Below are positions 1-8,607 of a DNA stretch of 64,000 nt, in pieces. How positions within the stretch are numbered: position 1 is the stretch's first letter; each line of letters opens with the position of its first letter. The stretch comes from Bacteroides congonensis. Its GTDB lineage: Bacteria; Bacteroidota; Bacteroidia; Bacteroidales; Bacteroidaceae. The notes under the pieces are model-generated. The model searched no databases. It was not told the origin of the DNA and saw nothing but the letters and a program-made list of their open reading frames with translations. The translations under genes and the position numbers were made by a program. The DNA is taken from contig NZ_FQXY01000010.1 in the NCBI RefSeq assembly GCF_900130125.1, positions 310,001 through 374,000 of the forward strand. The letters are read 5' to 3'.

Positions 1-1
1 G

Positions 2-1384
2 TCATTAAGCGAACTCCAGCCCCACCTGCATCTCCATTCGGACGAAGACCTCAAGCCGCTGTTAGTCCGCCTTGCGGAAAATTGCTTCCAGGCGGGTATA
101 CCGGAAGAAGAAACCGCCCGTTGGGCCATCGCTCATTTCTACTCCAAGAAGAAAGAGTTCCTTGTCCGCCAGACCGTAAAAAATACATATACCGCCGCCA
201 AAGGATTCGGACAAAAATCCCCCTTATCAACCGAACAGGAACTGGAACTCCGAACGGAAGAATTCATGCAACGTCGGTACGAATTCCGTTACAACACGAT
301 GACCACCGTAACGGAATATCGCGAACGGAACACATTTTGTTTCTGCTTCCGTCCCATCACCAACCGGGTACGAAACAGCATTGCCATGAACGCCCGTCTG
401 GAAGGGCTCAGCCTTTGGGACAGGGACGTCGCCCGCTATCTGGATTCCGACCGTATCCCGATATTCAACCCTATCGAGGATTTCCTCTTCGGAGTGGACG
501 TCCGTTGGGACGGCCGCGACCGGATTCGTGAACTGGCTGCCCGTGTCCCTTGCAACAACGCCCACTGGCCCGACCTGTTCTACCGCTGGTTTCTGAACAT
601 GGTAGCGCACTGGCGTCATACCGACCGCAAATATTCAAACTGCACCGTCCCGTTGCTTGTCGGCCCGCAAGCCTACCGGAAATCCACTTTCTGCCGGAAC
701 CTGTTACCGCCTGAATTGCAGACATACTACACCGACCACATTGATTTCAGCAATAAAAGAGATGCCGAACTGTCACTGAACCGTTTCGCGCTCATCAACA
801 TGGATGAGTTTGACCAGAACGGGGTGCATCAGCAGGCTTTCCTGAAGCATATCCTCCAGAAGCCGGTGGTCAACGTCCGCCGACCTCATGGCACAGCCAC
901 GCAGGAGATGCGCCGCTACGCTTCATTCATCGGAACGAGCAACCACAAGGACTTGCTGACGGACACTTCCGGCAGTCGACGCTACATCGTCATCAACGTA
1001 ACCGCCCCCATCGACTGCTCCCCGATTGACTATGAACAACTTTATGCACAAGCAATGCATGATATTTACAGGGGAGAACGTTACTGGTTCGACCACGAAG
1101 ATGAAAAGCTGATGACTGAAAGCAATCAGGAATTTCAGGTCATCCCCATCGCCGAGCAATTATTCCATCAATATTTCCGAGCTGCGCGGGAAGATGAAGA
1201 AGAATACGAGCAACTTCTCGCCATCGAGATACTGGAACAGGTGCAGCATGACAGCAGGATTCATGTTTCAAATTGCAATATTATTCAGTTCGGCAGAATA
1301 TTACAGAGGAATCAAGTGCCTTCCGTGCATGCCAAACGGGGAAATGTCTACAAAGTGGTTCAGATCAAGCCGAAAAGGGAATAA
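2..1384 (+). CDS. VapE/VirE-family ATPase (DUF3874-type C-terminus), 5' end outside window
   Basis: The frame is open from base 2 to the TAA at 1382-1384, so about 460 residues are seen and the N-terminus lies upstream. It resembles Bacteroides 'virulence-associated E' proteins, superfamily-3-helicase-like ATPases usually found with primase domains on mobile or accessory DNA. Visible motifs are a Walker A-like GPQAYRKST, a Walker B-like FALINMDEFD and a sensor-like FIGTSN, followed by SGSRRY, which could hold the arginine finger. The Walker A is unusual: an Arg stands where the canonical Gly precedes Lys-Ser-Thr. The gene looks clearly more GC-rich than the genes after it, which suggests a different origin. 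Substrate and role cannot be told from this fragment. Confidence 0.8.
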   Translation, partial: SLSELQPHLHLHSDEDLKPLLVRLAENCFQAGIPEEETARWAIAHFYSKKKEFLVRQTVKNTYTAAKGFGQKSPLSTEQELELRTEEFMQRRYEFRYNTMTTVTEYRERNTFCFCFRPITNRVRNSIAMNARLEGLSLWDRDVARYLDSDRIPIFNPIEDFLFGVDVRWDGRDRIRELAARVPCNNAHWPDLFYRWFLNMVAHWRHTDRKYSNCTVPLLVGPQAYRKSTFCRNLLPPELQTYYTDHIDFSNKRDAELSLNRFALINMDEFDQNGVHQQAFLKHILQKPVVNVRRPHGTATQEMRRYASFIGTSNHKDLLTDTSGSRRYIVINVTAPIDCSPIDYEQLYAQAMHDIYRGERYWFDHEDEKLMTESNQEFQVIPIAEQLFHQYFRAAREDEEEYEQLLAIEILEQVQHDSRIHVSNCNIIQFGRILQRNQVPSVHAKRGNVYKVVQIKPKRE

Positions 1385-1727
1385 ATATACAGTTCTCAGG
1401 ACGGTGATAGGTGATAGATGAGGTGATAGGTTAGCAACAACCTATCACCGTTCTGTAAGTGCGATGGATAAGGAGTTTCAGAGGGGTGGTGATAGGTTGA
1501 AAGAGGAATTGGTGAAATCAATAAGGAATGAAATCTAGAATATGTATGGAATCCTCTCAATATGTACCCACTGAAACTCAAAAACAACACTAGAATCTGC
1601 CTCCTTTTCTTGCGGATTACAAAAGCTTCCTTCTTAGACGGAAACTTTTCCTCAAATCTTTCCTTTTCAAACGGAAACTTTTTATTATCTTTATCCATTG
1701 AAAGCGAAAACTTAAAATATTTGCCAT
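1385..1727. repeat. 343-base gene-free stretch with GGTGATAGG repeats
   Basis: No convincing gene. GGTGATAGG occurs as direct copies at 1403-1411, 1422-1430 and 1488-1496 and inverted at 1441-1449. The copies at 1422-1432 and 1439-1449 form a perfect 11-bp stem with a 6-nt loop just after the VapE stop. No T tract follows, so it is not a standard intrinsic terminator. Farther on, ACGGAAACTTT occurs at 1638-1648 and again at 1670-1680, just before the next gene. Confidence 0.6.
1686..1693 (+). promoter_or_regulatory. Possible -7 box of the AAA_14 ATPase gene
   Basis: TATCTTTA matches 7 of 8 positions of the Bacteroides TAnnTTTG box and lies about 35 bases before the ATG at 1728. No clear -33 TTTG was seen at the usual distance. 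Confidence 0.35.
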
Positions 1728-3029
1728 ATGAGCCTAAGACAAATTATCCAATCACTTATTGCCCTCAAGCAGAAAGAGCTCCCTTTCGAAGTTATCCCAC
1801 GTGAGTTGGAATTGCCCTTAAACAGTAAGAAGATTATTACAATTCCCGGGGTCAGACGTTGCGGCAAATCATCTTTAATGATGCTGGCAATTAACGCACT
1901 AGTAGAAAGCGGTGTTCGTAGAGAACAAATTCTATGGATAGGCTTTGATGATGAACGTCTATATAATATGCAAACTAAAGATTTAGACGAAATCATCCAG
2001 GCTTATATGGAAATGTATCCGGATATCCCTATCAATTCTGTCTATATGTTTTTTGACGAGATACAGATGGTTAAAGACTGGGAGCTTTTCGTCCTGCGCC
2101 TGTTCAAGAGTTACTGCAAGAATATCTATGTATCCGGTAGTAATGCACAAATGTTGTCGGAAGAATTAGCTACCGCTCTTCGGGGGTGGCCACTCGAATA
2201 TGAGGAATTTCCTCTTTCATTCAAAGAATTCTGCCTGTTTAAAAAGATTAATATAGACTCTTACACGGAAAGTGGAAGAGCTAAGTTGAAGGTTACTTTT
2301 AAGGAATATAATAGCGGAAGTGCTTTTCCCGAAGTTGTGCTTCAAAAAGAACAGTCTATAAAAGACCGAGAATTGCAAAGTTATTTTAACACAATGTTAT
2401 TCAGAGATTTGGTAGAGCATTATGACCTGAGCAATCCGGGCATGATCCGGTACTTTTTAAAAAGAGTCATGTCTAACCTGACAAAACCGACTTCGACCAA
2501 TAGTGTTTTCAATGATTTGAAATCGCAAGGGATAAAGGTGGCTAAGGATACTTTGTATGAACTACTGGAACATGCCTGTTCCATCTTTATGTTTTTTAAA
2601 GTCCCCAAATATACTTCGTCCATGATACAAGAGAATAACTCTCTTTCCAAATATTATATTATAGATAATGGGTTGCGCTCATCCGTATTGTTACCTCAAA
2701 GTGGAGATGAAGGAAAGCTATTAGAAAATTCTGTATACCTTCATTTACGCAGAAGAAAGGCACCGAATGAGAAAATATACTATTACAAAGGAGAGAAAGA
2801 ATGTGATTTTGTAATTCAAACTGATGAGCATGTTTCCTCACTTATACAAGTTACCTGGCTACTAAACTCACATAATACCGCACGGGAAATCGGCGGAATA
2901 TTAGAAGCTTACAAGACTACCGGTTGCAAAAATTGCATAATTGTCACTTTCGAACAGGAAGATAAGATAGAAACAGAAGGGATAACGATTTCCGTTATTC
3001 CCGCCTGGAAGTGGATGTTACAATACTAA
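1728..3029 (+). CDS. AAA_14/DUF4143-type ATP-binding protein
   Basis: A 433-residue solo ATPase of the AAA_14 plus DUF4143 type. Walker A is GVRRCGKSS near residue 41. A Walker B-like MFFDEIQ lies near residue 108, followed by the family hallmark YVSGSNAQML. The C-terminal half ends in a PD-(D/E)XK-like stretch (NSVYLHLRRR, then KECDFVI and IQVTW), as is usual for DUF4143. These proteins are abundant and often multicopy in Bacteroides; their role is unknown, with suggestions ranging from toxin-antitoxin-like to nucleic-acid processing. The gene is convergent with the next ATPase, only 7 bases apart. The start at 1728 gives the normal family N-terminus. Confidence 0.85.
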   Translation: MSLRQIIQSLIALKQKELPFEVIPRELELPLNSKKIITIPGVRRCGKSSLMMLAINALVESGVRREQILWIGFDDERLYNMQTKDLDEIIQAYMEMYPDIPINSVYMFFDEIQMVKDWELFVLRLFKSYCKNIYVSGSNAQMLSEELATALRGWPLEYEEFPLSFKEFCLFKKINIDSYTESGRAKLKVTFKEYNSGSAFPEVVLQKEQSIKDRELQSYFNTMLFRDLVEHYDLSNPGMIRYFLKRVMSNLTKPTSTNSVFNDLKSQGIKVAKDTLYELLEHACSIFMFFKVPKYTSSMIQENNSLSKYYIIDNGLRSSVLLPQSGDEGKLLENSVYLHLRRRKAPNEKIYYYKGEKECDFVIQTDEHVSSLIQVTWLLNSHNTAREIGGILEAYKTTGCKNCIIVTFEQEDKIETEGITISVIPAWKWMLQY

Positions 3030-3036
3030 GGAATCA

Positions 3037-4599
3037 TTATTCCTCAACAATTATCCAATCTCCGATAGTTCTTGTCGTACTGTCGAAGTTTACTCCTATC
3101 TTTATAACTTTCCGATGATCGGGTTGATAAGGTATAGCATATCCTCTACTATTTATCTGCGCCAACGCTTCTTCCGGGGTGCCATCCATCTTGAATTCAA
3201 AGACATAGATGGCATCATGCAGTTTTACGACTACATCTGCACGCCCAATCGCACTTTTTACTGCCACATCTACATACTGTCCCATCAGCCGGAACAATAG
3301 ATAGAAGATTGTCTGATAATGCTTCTCTTGTTTATTCTCCAAATCATTGGGGATAGAAGCAAAGAAAGACCTTATCCGTTCCAAACACTCAGTCAGTTTT
3401 CCGGCTCGCAAATCCTTAATAAAAGAAACTACATAGAATGTGTTTTCCCGAGCAGGCAAATGCACGTAAGCAGGCATAAGAGATTCGATGAATCCTTTCC
3501 GCACCTCTTTGTTGGGATAAGCAAGTGTATAAAGCTGAAATTCAGGGTCATATCCTTTGATAGTGAGATAACCGCTTTGATAAAGTACGGGAAGAGGGTC
3601 AGTAATAGCACTCGTAGGGGCATCAAACTGCTCGGCAGTAGCCGTAGCACCGTCCAATTCACGAATATCGAAATTACTTTGCTGCAATATGTTTATCAAG
3701 AAAGTAGGCGTTCCGGTAGAAAACCAGAAATTTTCATAACTCTTTTGAGCAAATGCATTAAACAAACTGAACGGATTATAAACATCTTCACATTTCTTAC
3801 TGAAATGATAACCGTCATACTGTTGTTTCAGATGCATGCAAGCCTCCTCATAGGTTTCGTCATTGGCCTGTGCCATCATCTCAATATCAATTTTCAGTTG
3901 CGTACGCAATTCCTGCTCGGTAATACCACAGATAGCGCTATAATCATCCCGCATACTGATATTCTGCAAGTTATTCAATTCACTGAAAATACTCATCTGA
4001 CTGAATTTGCTGATACCTGTCAGGAAAAGAAAGCGTAGATATTCCCCTTGTGCTTTCAAAGGACTGAAGAATTTCCGCATTTCTTCACGAAGATCATTTT
4101 GCAGTTCCGGCAAATGATTACTGTCTAATAGAGGAGCGTCATATTCGTCAACGAGCACTACTACCGGTTTGCCCGTCTTTTCATAAGCACGACGAATCAC
4201 TCCCCGGAAACGTTCGGCCGGCGTTTCTTCCACTTCTTCCTTTCCATAAAGTTTTTCCCAATCATACAGGTTCAGATTTAGCTGCCCCACAAGGTCGGAA
4301 AGTGCAGTGTACTTTGTCATGCTGAAATCTATGTGCAACACCGGATAGACATTCCACTCTTTCTCCAAACGTTCCATCGCCAATCCTTGGAACAAATCTT
4401 TCTTCCCTCGAAAATAAGCATCAAGAGTAGATATCAGCAAACTTTTCCCAAAACGGCGGGGGCGGCTCAAAAAATATACCTTATTGGTATTTGCCAGACG
4501 ATATATCAACTCCGTCTTATCTACATACACGTTGTTGTTATTACGCAAATCTTCAAAATTCTGTATCCCTATCGGGTATATTCTGAAAGTGCTATCCAT
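3037..4599 (-). CDS. AAA-ATPase_like / PD-(D/E)XK nuclease-superfamily protein (DUF1703 type)
   Basis: About 520 residues from the internal Met at 4599, which begins MDSTFRIYPIGIQNFEDLR, the usual start of this family. An N-terminal AAA-ATPase_like domain carries a Walker A variant (SRPRRFGKSLL) and a Walker B-like VVLVDEYDAPL. The C-terminal PDDEXK_9-like domain shows GRADVVVKLHDAIYVFEFK, with the Asp and Glu-x-Lys expected of a restriction-like fold. The frame stays open upstream to 4698, but those codons run through the promoter and an inverted repeat, so I prefer 4599. Such genes occur in many copies in Bacteroides genomes; function unknown. It abuts a decayed nuclease remnant (4731-4820) and may have arrived by insertion there; that is inference. 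Confidence 0.85.
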   Translation of the reverse strand: MDSTFRIYPIGIQNFEDLRNNNNVYVDKTELIYRLANTNKVYFLSRPRRFGKSLLISTLDAYFRGKKDLFQGLAMERLEKEWNVYPVLHIDFSMTKYTALSDLVGQLNLNLYDWEKLYGKEEVEETPAERFRGVIRRAYEKTGKPVVVLVDEYDAPLLDSNHLPELQNDLREEMRKFFSPLKAQGEYLRFLFLTGISKFSQMSIFSELNNLQNISMRDDYSAICGITEQELRTQLKIDIEMMAQANDETYEEACMHLKQQYDGYHFSKKCEDVYNPFSLFNAFAQKSYENFWFSTGTPTFLINILQQSNFDIRELDGATATAEQFDAPTSAITDPLPVLYQSGYLTIKGYDPEFQLYTLAYPNKEVRKGFIESLMPAYVHLPARENTFYVVSFIKDLRAGKLTECLERIRSFFASIPNDLENKQEKHYQTIFYLLFRLMGQYVDVAVKSAIGRADVVVKLHDAIYVFEFKMDGTPEEALAQINSRGYAIPYQPDHRKVIKIGVNFDSTTRTIGDWIIVEE

Positions 4600-4630
4600 A
4601 ACACTTATCTTTATTAAAATGAAATGTAGA

Positions 4631-4661
4631 CAAATATAGGGATTAAAAAAGATACCACAAA
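4631..4661 (-). promoter_or_regulatory. Bacteroides-type promoter of the AAA-ATPase_like gene
   Basis: On the minus strand TATATTTG (4631-4638) matches the TAnnTTTG -7 box exactly, and TTTG (4658-4661) lies 19 bases upstream as the -33 element. The start codon at 4599 follows about 30 bases downstream. Confidence 0.65.
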
Positions 4662-4663
4662 AC

Positions 4664-4710
4664 AAATGCATAGATTCAAACAACATCAAGTTATTCAAAT
4701 CTATGCATTT
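4664..4710. repeat. 13-bp inverted repeat next to the promoter
   Basis: Arms AAATGCATAGATT (4664-4676) and AATCTATGCATTT (4698-4710) are perfectly complementary around a 21-nt spacer, just upstream of the -33 element. It could be an operator, a terminator for the decayed minus-strand operon, or an end of inserted DNA. Confidence 0.55.
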
Positions 4711-4730
4711 ACAATATAATAAGAATACTA

Positions 4731-4820
4731 TTAACGTATTTCTTTCACAAAATAAATCAAGGCCGGGAAGTGGTCACTATATCCATTTATAAAAGTATTA
4801 CTGGAGAAACTCTTTATTAT
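4731..4820 (-). pseudogene. C-terminal remnant of an endonuclease/exonuclease/phosphatase (EEP) nuclease
   Basis: Reading the minus strand from 4820 gives 29 codons ending in a stop at 4731-4733, preceded in frame by a TAG at 4821-4823. The peptide contains FINGYSDHFPALIYFVKEI, which aligns with LNGYSDHLPTIIYLIKEV at the C-terminus of the intact EEP nuclease at 11337-12362. The SDH triad is the C-terminal catalytic signature of EEP enzymes. There is no start codon and the other catalytic motifs are gone, so this is a leftover of a second EEP gene that once followed the endonuclease gene at 4833-5687. Most of it was probably lost by deletion. Confidence 0.8.
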
Positions 4821-4832
4821 CTACGGTAATAT

Positions 4833-5687
4833 TTATTCTAACCCAGGCCAAGCTTTTGTTGAGTAAGTGGCTTCAAGTGCATTTTCCAAGTTATCATTAA
4901 GATTGGGAAAGAAATCAATTCCTGTCTTTTCTTCCAGTTCATCTATAGATAATACATAGTCGGCTAACTTTATTGTTTTTGATGGTTTGCTGTCGGTGTG
5001 TTCCATCCAAAAGGCTATCGCTTTAAAAGAATCTCCCTTCTTAAACAACAAAGCCATATAATAGTATTTTGGAACGGGCTTACTACGGTCACCGCCTATA
5101 TACTCTTTAACCTGTTCTTCTTTATCAATCGTTCCACCTTTTACCACATACAAAGTATCCGAAGCTGTGCAACTACGCCCCCATGCCTGTACTTGCCCTT
5201 CCAACGCTAACCAAACACCTGTATTGAATGCATTCCGTTGCGGACTCATGTTGGTGTAATAGAATGTTTGTTCATTTACTTCACGAGAATAAAGTCGGTC
5301 GGCGGATGCGCAAAGATGTCCCCGGTCATAACCTTTTCTTCCAAAGTCTGCTTGTACACGCTGATACTCTGAAGCAACAGAAGGGTCTGCGTCAAACGGT
5401 TCATTACTACGATCTACATTTTGCTGTTTTGTTTGGTTATCAAATCGAAAGGCAATCCAACGGGAGTGTTTCTTACTTTTATCATATTCCATACTAAAAG
5501 AGGTTATTTTCTGCCCGTTGAAAGTAGTAGAGTGAGTTATGAATACATCGTTTACGCCATTACGAAGAGCCGGAAGCTCTACGATGCCGGTGGCAAAATT
5601 ATTGAAATCGTAATTGTCATCTTTATCACAAGCGATAATTCCAACACACAAAACTCCCAATAAAACATATTTTAATTGACATTTCAT
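4833..5687 (-). CDS. DNA/RNA non-specific endonuclease, lipoprotein
   Basis: A 284-residue NUC-superfamily endonuclease. The signal peptide ends in a lipobox (VGIIAC, Cys20) followed by acidic residues (DKDD), a pattern associated with surface-exported Bacteroides lipoproteins. The catalytic DRGH motif is present in GYDRGHLCASADR near residue 120. Downstream FYYTNMSPQRNAFN and LEGQVQAW carry the metal-binding Asn and Glu expected of the family. It probably cuts extracellular DNA or RNA at the cell surface. A terminator-like hairpin separates it from the upstream DUF6359 gene, so it may have its own weak promoter. Its paralogue at 12359-13546 shares the FYY(S/T)NMSPQ and VVKGGTIDKEE segments. 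Confidence 0.88.
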   Translation of the reverse strand: MKCQLKYVLLGVLCVGIIACDKDDNYDFNNFATGIVELPALRNGVNDVFITHSTTFNGQKITSFSMEYDKSKKHSRWIAFRFDNQTKQQNVDRSNEPFDADPSVASEYQRVQADFGRKGYDRGHLCASADRLYSREVNEQTFYYTNMSPQRNAFNTGVWLALEGQVQAWGRSCTASDTLYVVKGGTIDKEEQVKEYIGGDRSKPVPKYYYMALLFKKGDSFKAIAFWMEHTDSKPSKTIKLADYVLSIDELEEKTGIDFFPNLNDNLENALEATYSTKAWPGLE

Positions 5688-5750
5688 TGTATTTCTTTTT
5701 GAATTAAATATAGACTACAATATCAAATTATCAGTTGTCTAAAGAAATAG

Positions 5751-5780
5751 AAAGCTGCCCTCAACAATAAGGACAGCCTT
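5751..5780 (-). terminator. Probable intrinsic terminator after the DUF6359 gene
   Basis: Minus-strand hairpin of 11 pairs including two G-U wobbles, with arms 5770-5780 and 5751-5761 and an 8-nt loop, followed by a T-rich run. It lies between the DUF6359 lipoprotein gene and the endonuclease gene. Confidence 0.55.
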
Positions 5781-5807
5781 CATTATCAAATTATAATCAG
5801 AGAAGTA

Positions 5808-7697
5808 TTATATCTCTGTAATGGTTACAGGCCCCTTAAGTCCCGGAACCGAGAAATATTTCTCCAGATTAGCTTGTATCAATACTAATTTTCCTTTATT
5901 TGTTGGATTTGTTTTTAATCCCCATGTAGTACGCCAAGTCGCTGGACTCTTTGGTAATTCGACAGGAATTAACTTTTCCGGTGCTGTCTCAGTTGGAGAG
6001 TCAGCCAATAATAGATTAGTATCACCTGCAAAATTCTCAAACTGAAGATTTTTTTCTGTCATAGACCCATTATTGGCAAAACCTACAATATAACCTTTCA
6101 CATAATAAGCACCAGTTTTTTCATTATTCAAAGTTATAACATCTGTAATAGAATATGGATGTGCTTCAGTACCATCTGCTTCGCCGGGTTCTGGTTCAGG
6201 TTCTGGTTCTTCCCCACCGGCTACCAATTCATGATCAGTAATTGTCTTCATCCCCGGAGCATTAAATGCGTATTTAAGAGTACCTTGAAGAAGTACTTCT
6301 TTTCCTAAATTTCCAGGATTCTCTACTAAATTCAATGCCGCTTTTGCAACTTGACTATCATTACTAAATCCTATAACTAAACATTTTGTATAATCAGTTT
6401 CATCTTTAGAACCTGCAATTACAATTGCACTTGGACGTATATCATCTAAACCAAAAACAACATCTTCTGGTGAATCTACCGTATTAGCATCATTACCATT
6501 TTTTACACTTCCAACAATATAACCTTTAACCCAAGCAGTAGTTGTACCACTTGCAGATGTCAAATTCAACGCTGAAGCAACATCATATGGATTTTCTTTA
6601 GTACCATCACCTACTGGATCTGGACCAGGTCCAGGACCTTCACCCGGTTCTACACCCACATACAAATTATCAATCTGATAAGTTCCGCTAGCTACTTCAC
6701 CACCAACATATTTAAAGCCAATGAAACCTACTTTATCACCAATGCTTGTAAGATCAGCCGTCAAAGTCTTAGCTTCAGAATACCCCTCAGCATTCTGAGG
6801 CAAAGTACCAACATCTAATAGAGTCTGTTTCAGATTATTACCATCTTTTTCAAGGAAATAAACTTCCAACTTATTACCATCTTTATAATAAGCTGATATA
6901 CAATCAAAAGTTACTTTCTTCACCTCCATTTGAGCTGTATTCACAGCAGGAGTAACAAACCATGAAATAACCGAAGCCACTTTACTTCCATAGGCAGTTG
7001 CCTGAATCAAACCATTACCATTAAAAGGTTTACCTCGCCAAGTTCTAGCACCAGCTTCTGCAAAATTCACATATCCTTCTTTCACATACTCTTTGTCATT
7101 TTCCGCATCATCAAACGTATTGACCACTTGACTTACTGGATTAGACGGATCAAGTAACTCAGCTAAGCTACCACTTGGTTGTTCAGAACCTCCTTCACCT
7201 ATTTCGGTTCCATCCAACACAGCCGCAGTAGCCGACTTCAGTCCTGCTACACCAAAATATTTTTCCAATGAGCCATAAATCATTACGATCTTACCCAAAT
7301 TTCCTGCATTGTCTTTCAAGTTCAATGCTGTACGAACATCAGAGCCACCTACCAATTGTACAGGAATACAATTTTTATAATTAGTTTCATTCGGTGTATC
7401 TGCAATCAATATATTTGAAGCTATTGTGAAAGGAGCCTCAAACTTGCTTTCCGTAGCAATAGCTTTTCCTTCTCCATCTACACAACCTACAATATATCCT
7501 TGTACCCAAGCTATAGAACCATCTTGTTTCTTCTGTGCGGTTTCAATATTATATGGATCTTCCTTAGTGCCACCACCTGTAAGCCCCGGAACATCACCTT
7601 CTCCCAATATATCATAAGGAGCAGGAACATCACTACATGAACTAAATGTAAACACCGCAAGCAGTGTTAAGAATAAAGCATTTAGAATCTTTTTCAT
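5808..7697 (-). CDS. Lipoprotein with three DUF6359 (YhcR-like) domains and a jelly-roll-like domain
   Basis: 629 residues with a lipobox (FTFSSC, Cys21). Three copies of one domain occur at about residues 41-165, 365-500 and 510-629. Each begins GT(K/E)xxPY, contains a W/Y-V-(K/Q)GYIVG strand, and ends NxGNLGKxVxIxGxLxKYFxVxGLK (the middle copy varies: TLKYAFNAPGMK). This is the DUF6359 family, which as I recall matches the N-terminal domain of Bacillus YhcR nuclease and is probably an OB-fold. Between copies 1 and 2 (about 180-350) lies a choice-of-anchor-J/DUF5017-like beta domain (GRTWRGKPF-type strand, ending TYQIDNLYVG), and Pro/Gly/Glu linkers join the parts. It has no catalytic motif. 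Placed between a TonB receptor unit and a nuclease, it may bind nucleic acid at the surface; that role is inference. Confidence 0.75.
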   Translation of the reverse strand: MKKILNALFLTLLAVFTFSSCSDVPAPYDILGEGDVPGLTGGGTKEDPYNIETAQKKQDGSIAWVQGYIVGCVDGEGKAIATESKFEAPFTIASNILIADTPNETNYKNCIPVQLVGGSDVRTALNLKDNAGNLGKIVMIYGSLEKYFGVAGLKSATAAVLDGTEIGEGGSEQPSGSLAELLDPSNPVSQVVNTFDDAENDKEYVKEGYVNFAEAGARTWRGKPFNGNGLIQATAYGSKVASVISWFVTPAVNTAQMEVKKVTFDCISAYYKDGNKLEVYFLEKDGNNLKQTLLDVGTLPQNAEGYSEAKTLTADLTSIGDKVGFIGFKYVGGEVASGTYQIDNLYVGVEPGEGPGPGPDPVGDGTKENPYDVASALNLTSASGTTTAWVKGYIVGSVKNGNDANTVDSPEDVVFGLDDIRPSAIVIAGSKDETDYTKCLVIGFSNDSQVAKAALNLVENPGNLGKEVLLQGTLKYAFNAPGMKTITDHELVAGGEEPEPEPEPGEADGTEAHPYSITDVITLNNEKTGAYYVKGYIVGFANNGSMTEKNLQFENFAGDTNLLLADSPTETAPEKLIPVELPKSPATWRTTWGLKTNPTNKGKLVLIQANLEKYFSVPGLKGPVTITEI

Positions 7698-7717
7698 AAT
7701 TATATGTGTTAATTGAA

Positions 7718-8560
7718 TTAATTATTTCGTTTGATATCGCTTAAAGTACGAACAACAACCTCCCACTGGTTATTGTAACGTAACAAAATACCTGTAATAT
7801 TCACACTACCTTGTGGCATTACCTCCATTGAGAAGTTTGCGTAAGCACTAGTATAAAGGAACAAGTTACTTCCACTCTCTGTACCATCAGCATAAGTGAA
7901 ATAACGCTTTACGGAACCTTCATCGCCAGGAGCGTAGGTTGCCGTTCCGTCTGCTTCGGAAAGCTTTACGTTTTTAAAAGTAACCAATACCGGCGCTGCC
8001 TTCAAATCAATAGCAGCAAGCTCAGCAGGCGTACTAACCTCAATCGGTTTCAATTCCTCATAATACAACTTCGGTTCATTAATCAGACGAACATGCTGCT
8101 TCCATACATACTCGGGCATACGTCCAACTGAGTTATTATAAACAGTACCAATTTGCGCCTGCTTACGGTAACTACCTATCTGTAAACCCTTGCAATCGAT
8201 TACCACTTTCTGACCTACCGGACAAAATGCATACAAGCCGGTTGCATTAACGCCAATAACAATAGCACCTGTTTCGTCTGCCACGACCAACTTCTTGTAC
8301 AGATTACCACTCTCGTCATCACAGGTAATTACACCTTCAATACGGGTTTCACCTTCAATAGTAGTATAAGTATCTTTACTCGTATCAATAAAGTCATTAT
8401 ATTTTTCTTTCAACGCAGCGATTGAAATCGTGCGCCCTTCCGGAATAGAATTATTGCCATAGGCATTACCTGTTACCGGGTCATCATAGTTCTCGCAAGA
8501 AGTAAGAACTGTACCACATAACAGCAATCCGGTACATAATATAGATAGTAATTTCTTCAT
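7718..8560 (-). CDS. DUF5689-domain lipoprotein
   Basis: 280 residues from the Met at 8560 (MKKLLSILCTGLLLCG), preceded by a GGAAG-like ribosome-binding site; the frame is open to 8605 but that adds only a non-signal-like extension. The lipobox is VLTSC (Cys22), followed by ENYDD. The remainder fits the DUF5689 family: SIAALKEKY, then IEGVITCDDESGNLYKKLVVAD and IGVNATGLYAFCPVGQKV, a pattern like an OB-fold beta-barrel. The family is often found beside TonB receptors and secreted nucleases or phosphatases. It sits 47 bases after the TonB receptor gene and 20 before the DUF6359 gene, so co-transcription is likely. Its ligand is unknown. Confidence 0.78.
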   Translation of the reverse strand: MKKLLSILCTGLLLCGTVLTSCENYDDPVTGNAYGNNSIPEGRTISIAALKEKYNDFIDTSKDTYTTIEGETRIEGVITCDDESGNLYKKLVVADETGAIVIGVNATGLYAFCPVGQKVVIDCKGLQIGSYRKQAQIGTVYNNSVGRMPEYVWKQHVRLINEPKLYYEELKPIEVSTPAELAAIDLKAAPVLVTFKNVKLSEADGTATYAPGDEGSVKRYFTYADGTESGSNLFLYTSAYANFSMEVMPQGSVNITGILLRYNNQWEVVVRTLSDIKRNN

Positions 8561-8607
8561 AATCGTTTCTTCCTTTCTTTTTGTTTTGGATTGATAACTA
8601 CACATTC

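Noticed and set aside
1396-1698. 100-codon minus-strand open frame in the gap after the VapE gene
   Set aside because: Low-complexity Lys/Glu/Phe start, runs through the GGTGATAGG repeats, no start signals or recognisable motif.
3319-4038. 239-codon plus-strand open frame
   Set aside because: It is the antisense of the AAA-ATPase_like gene, whose minus-strand motifs are clear.
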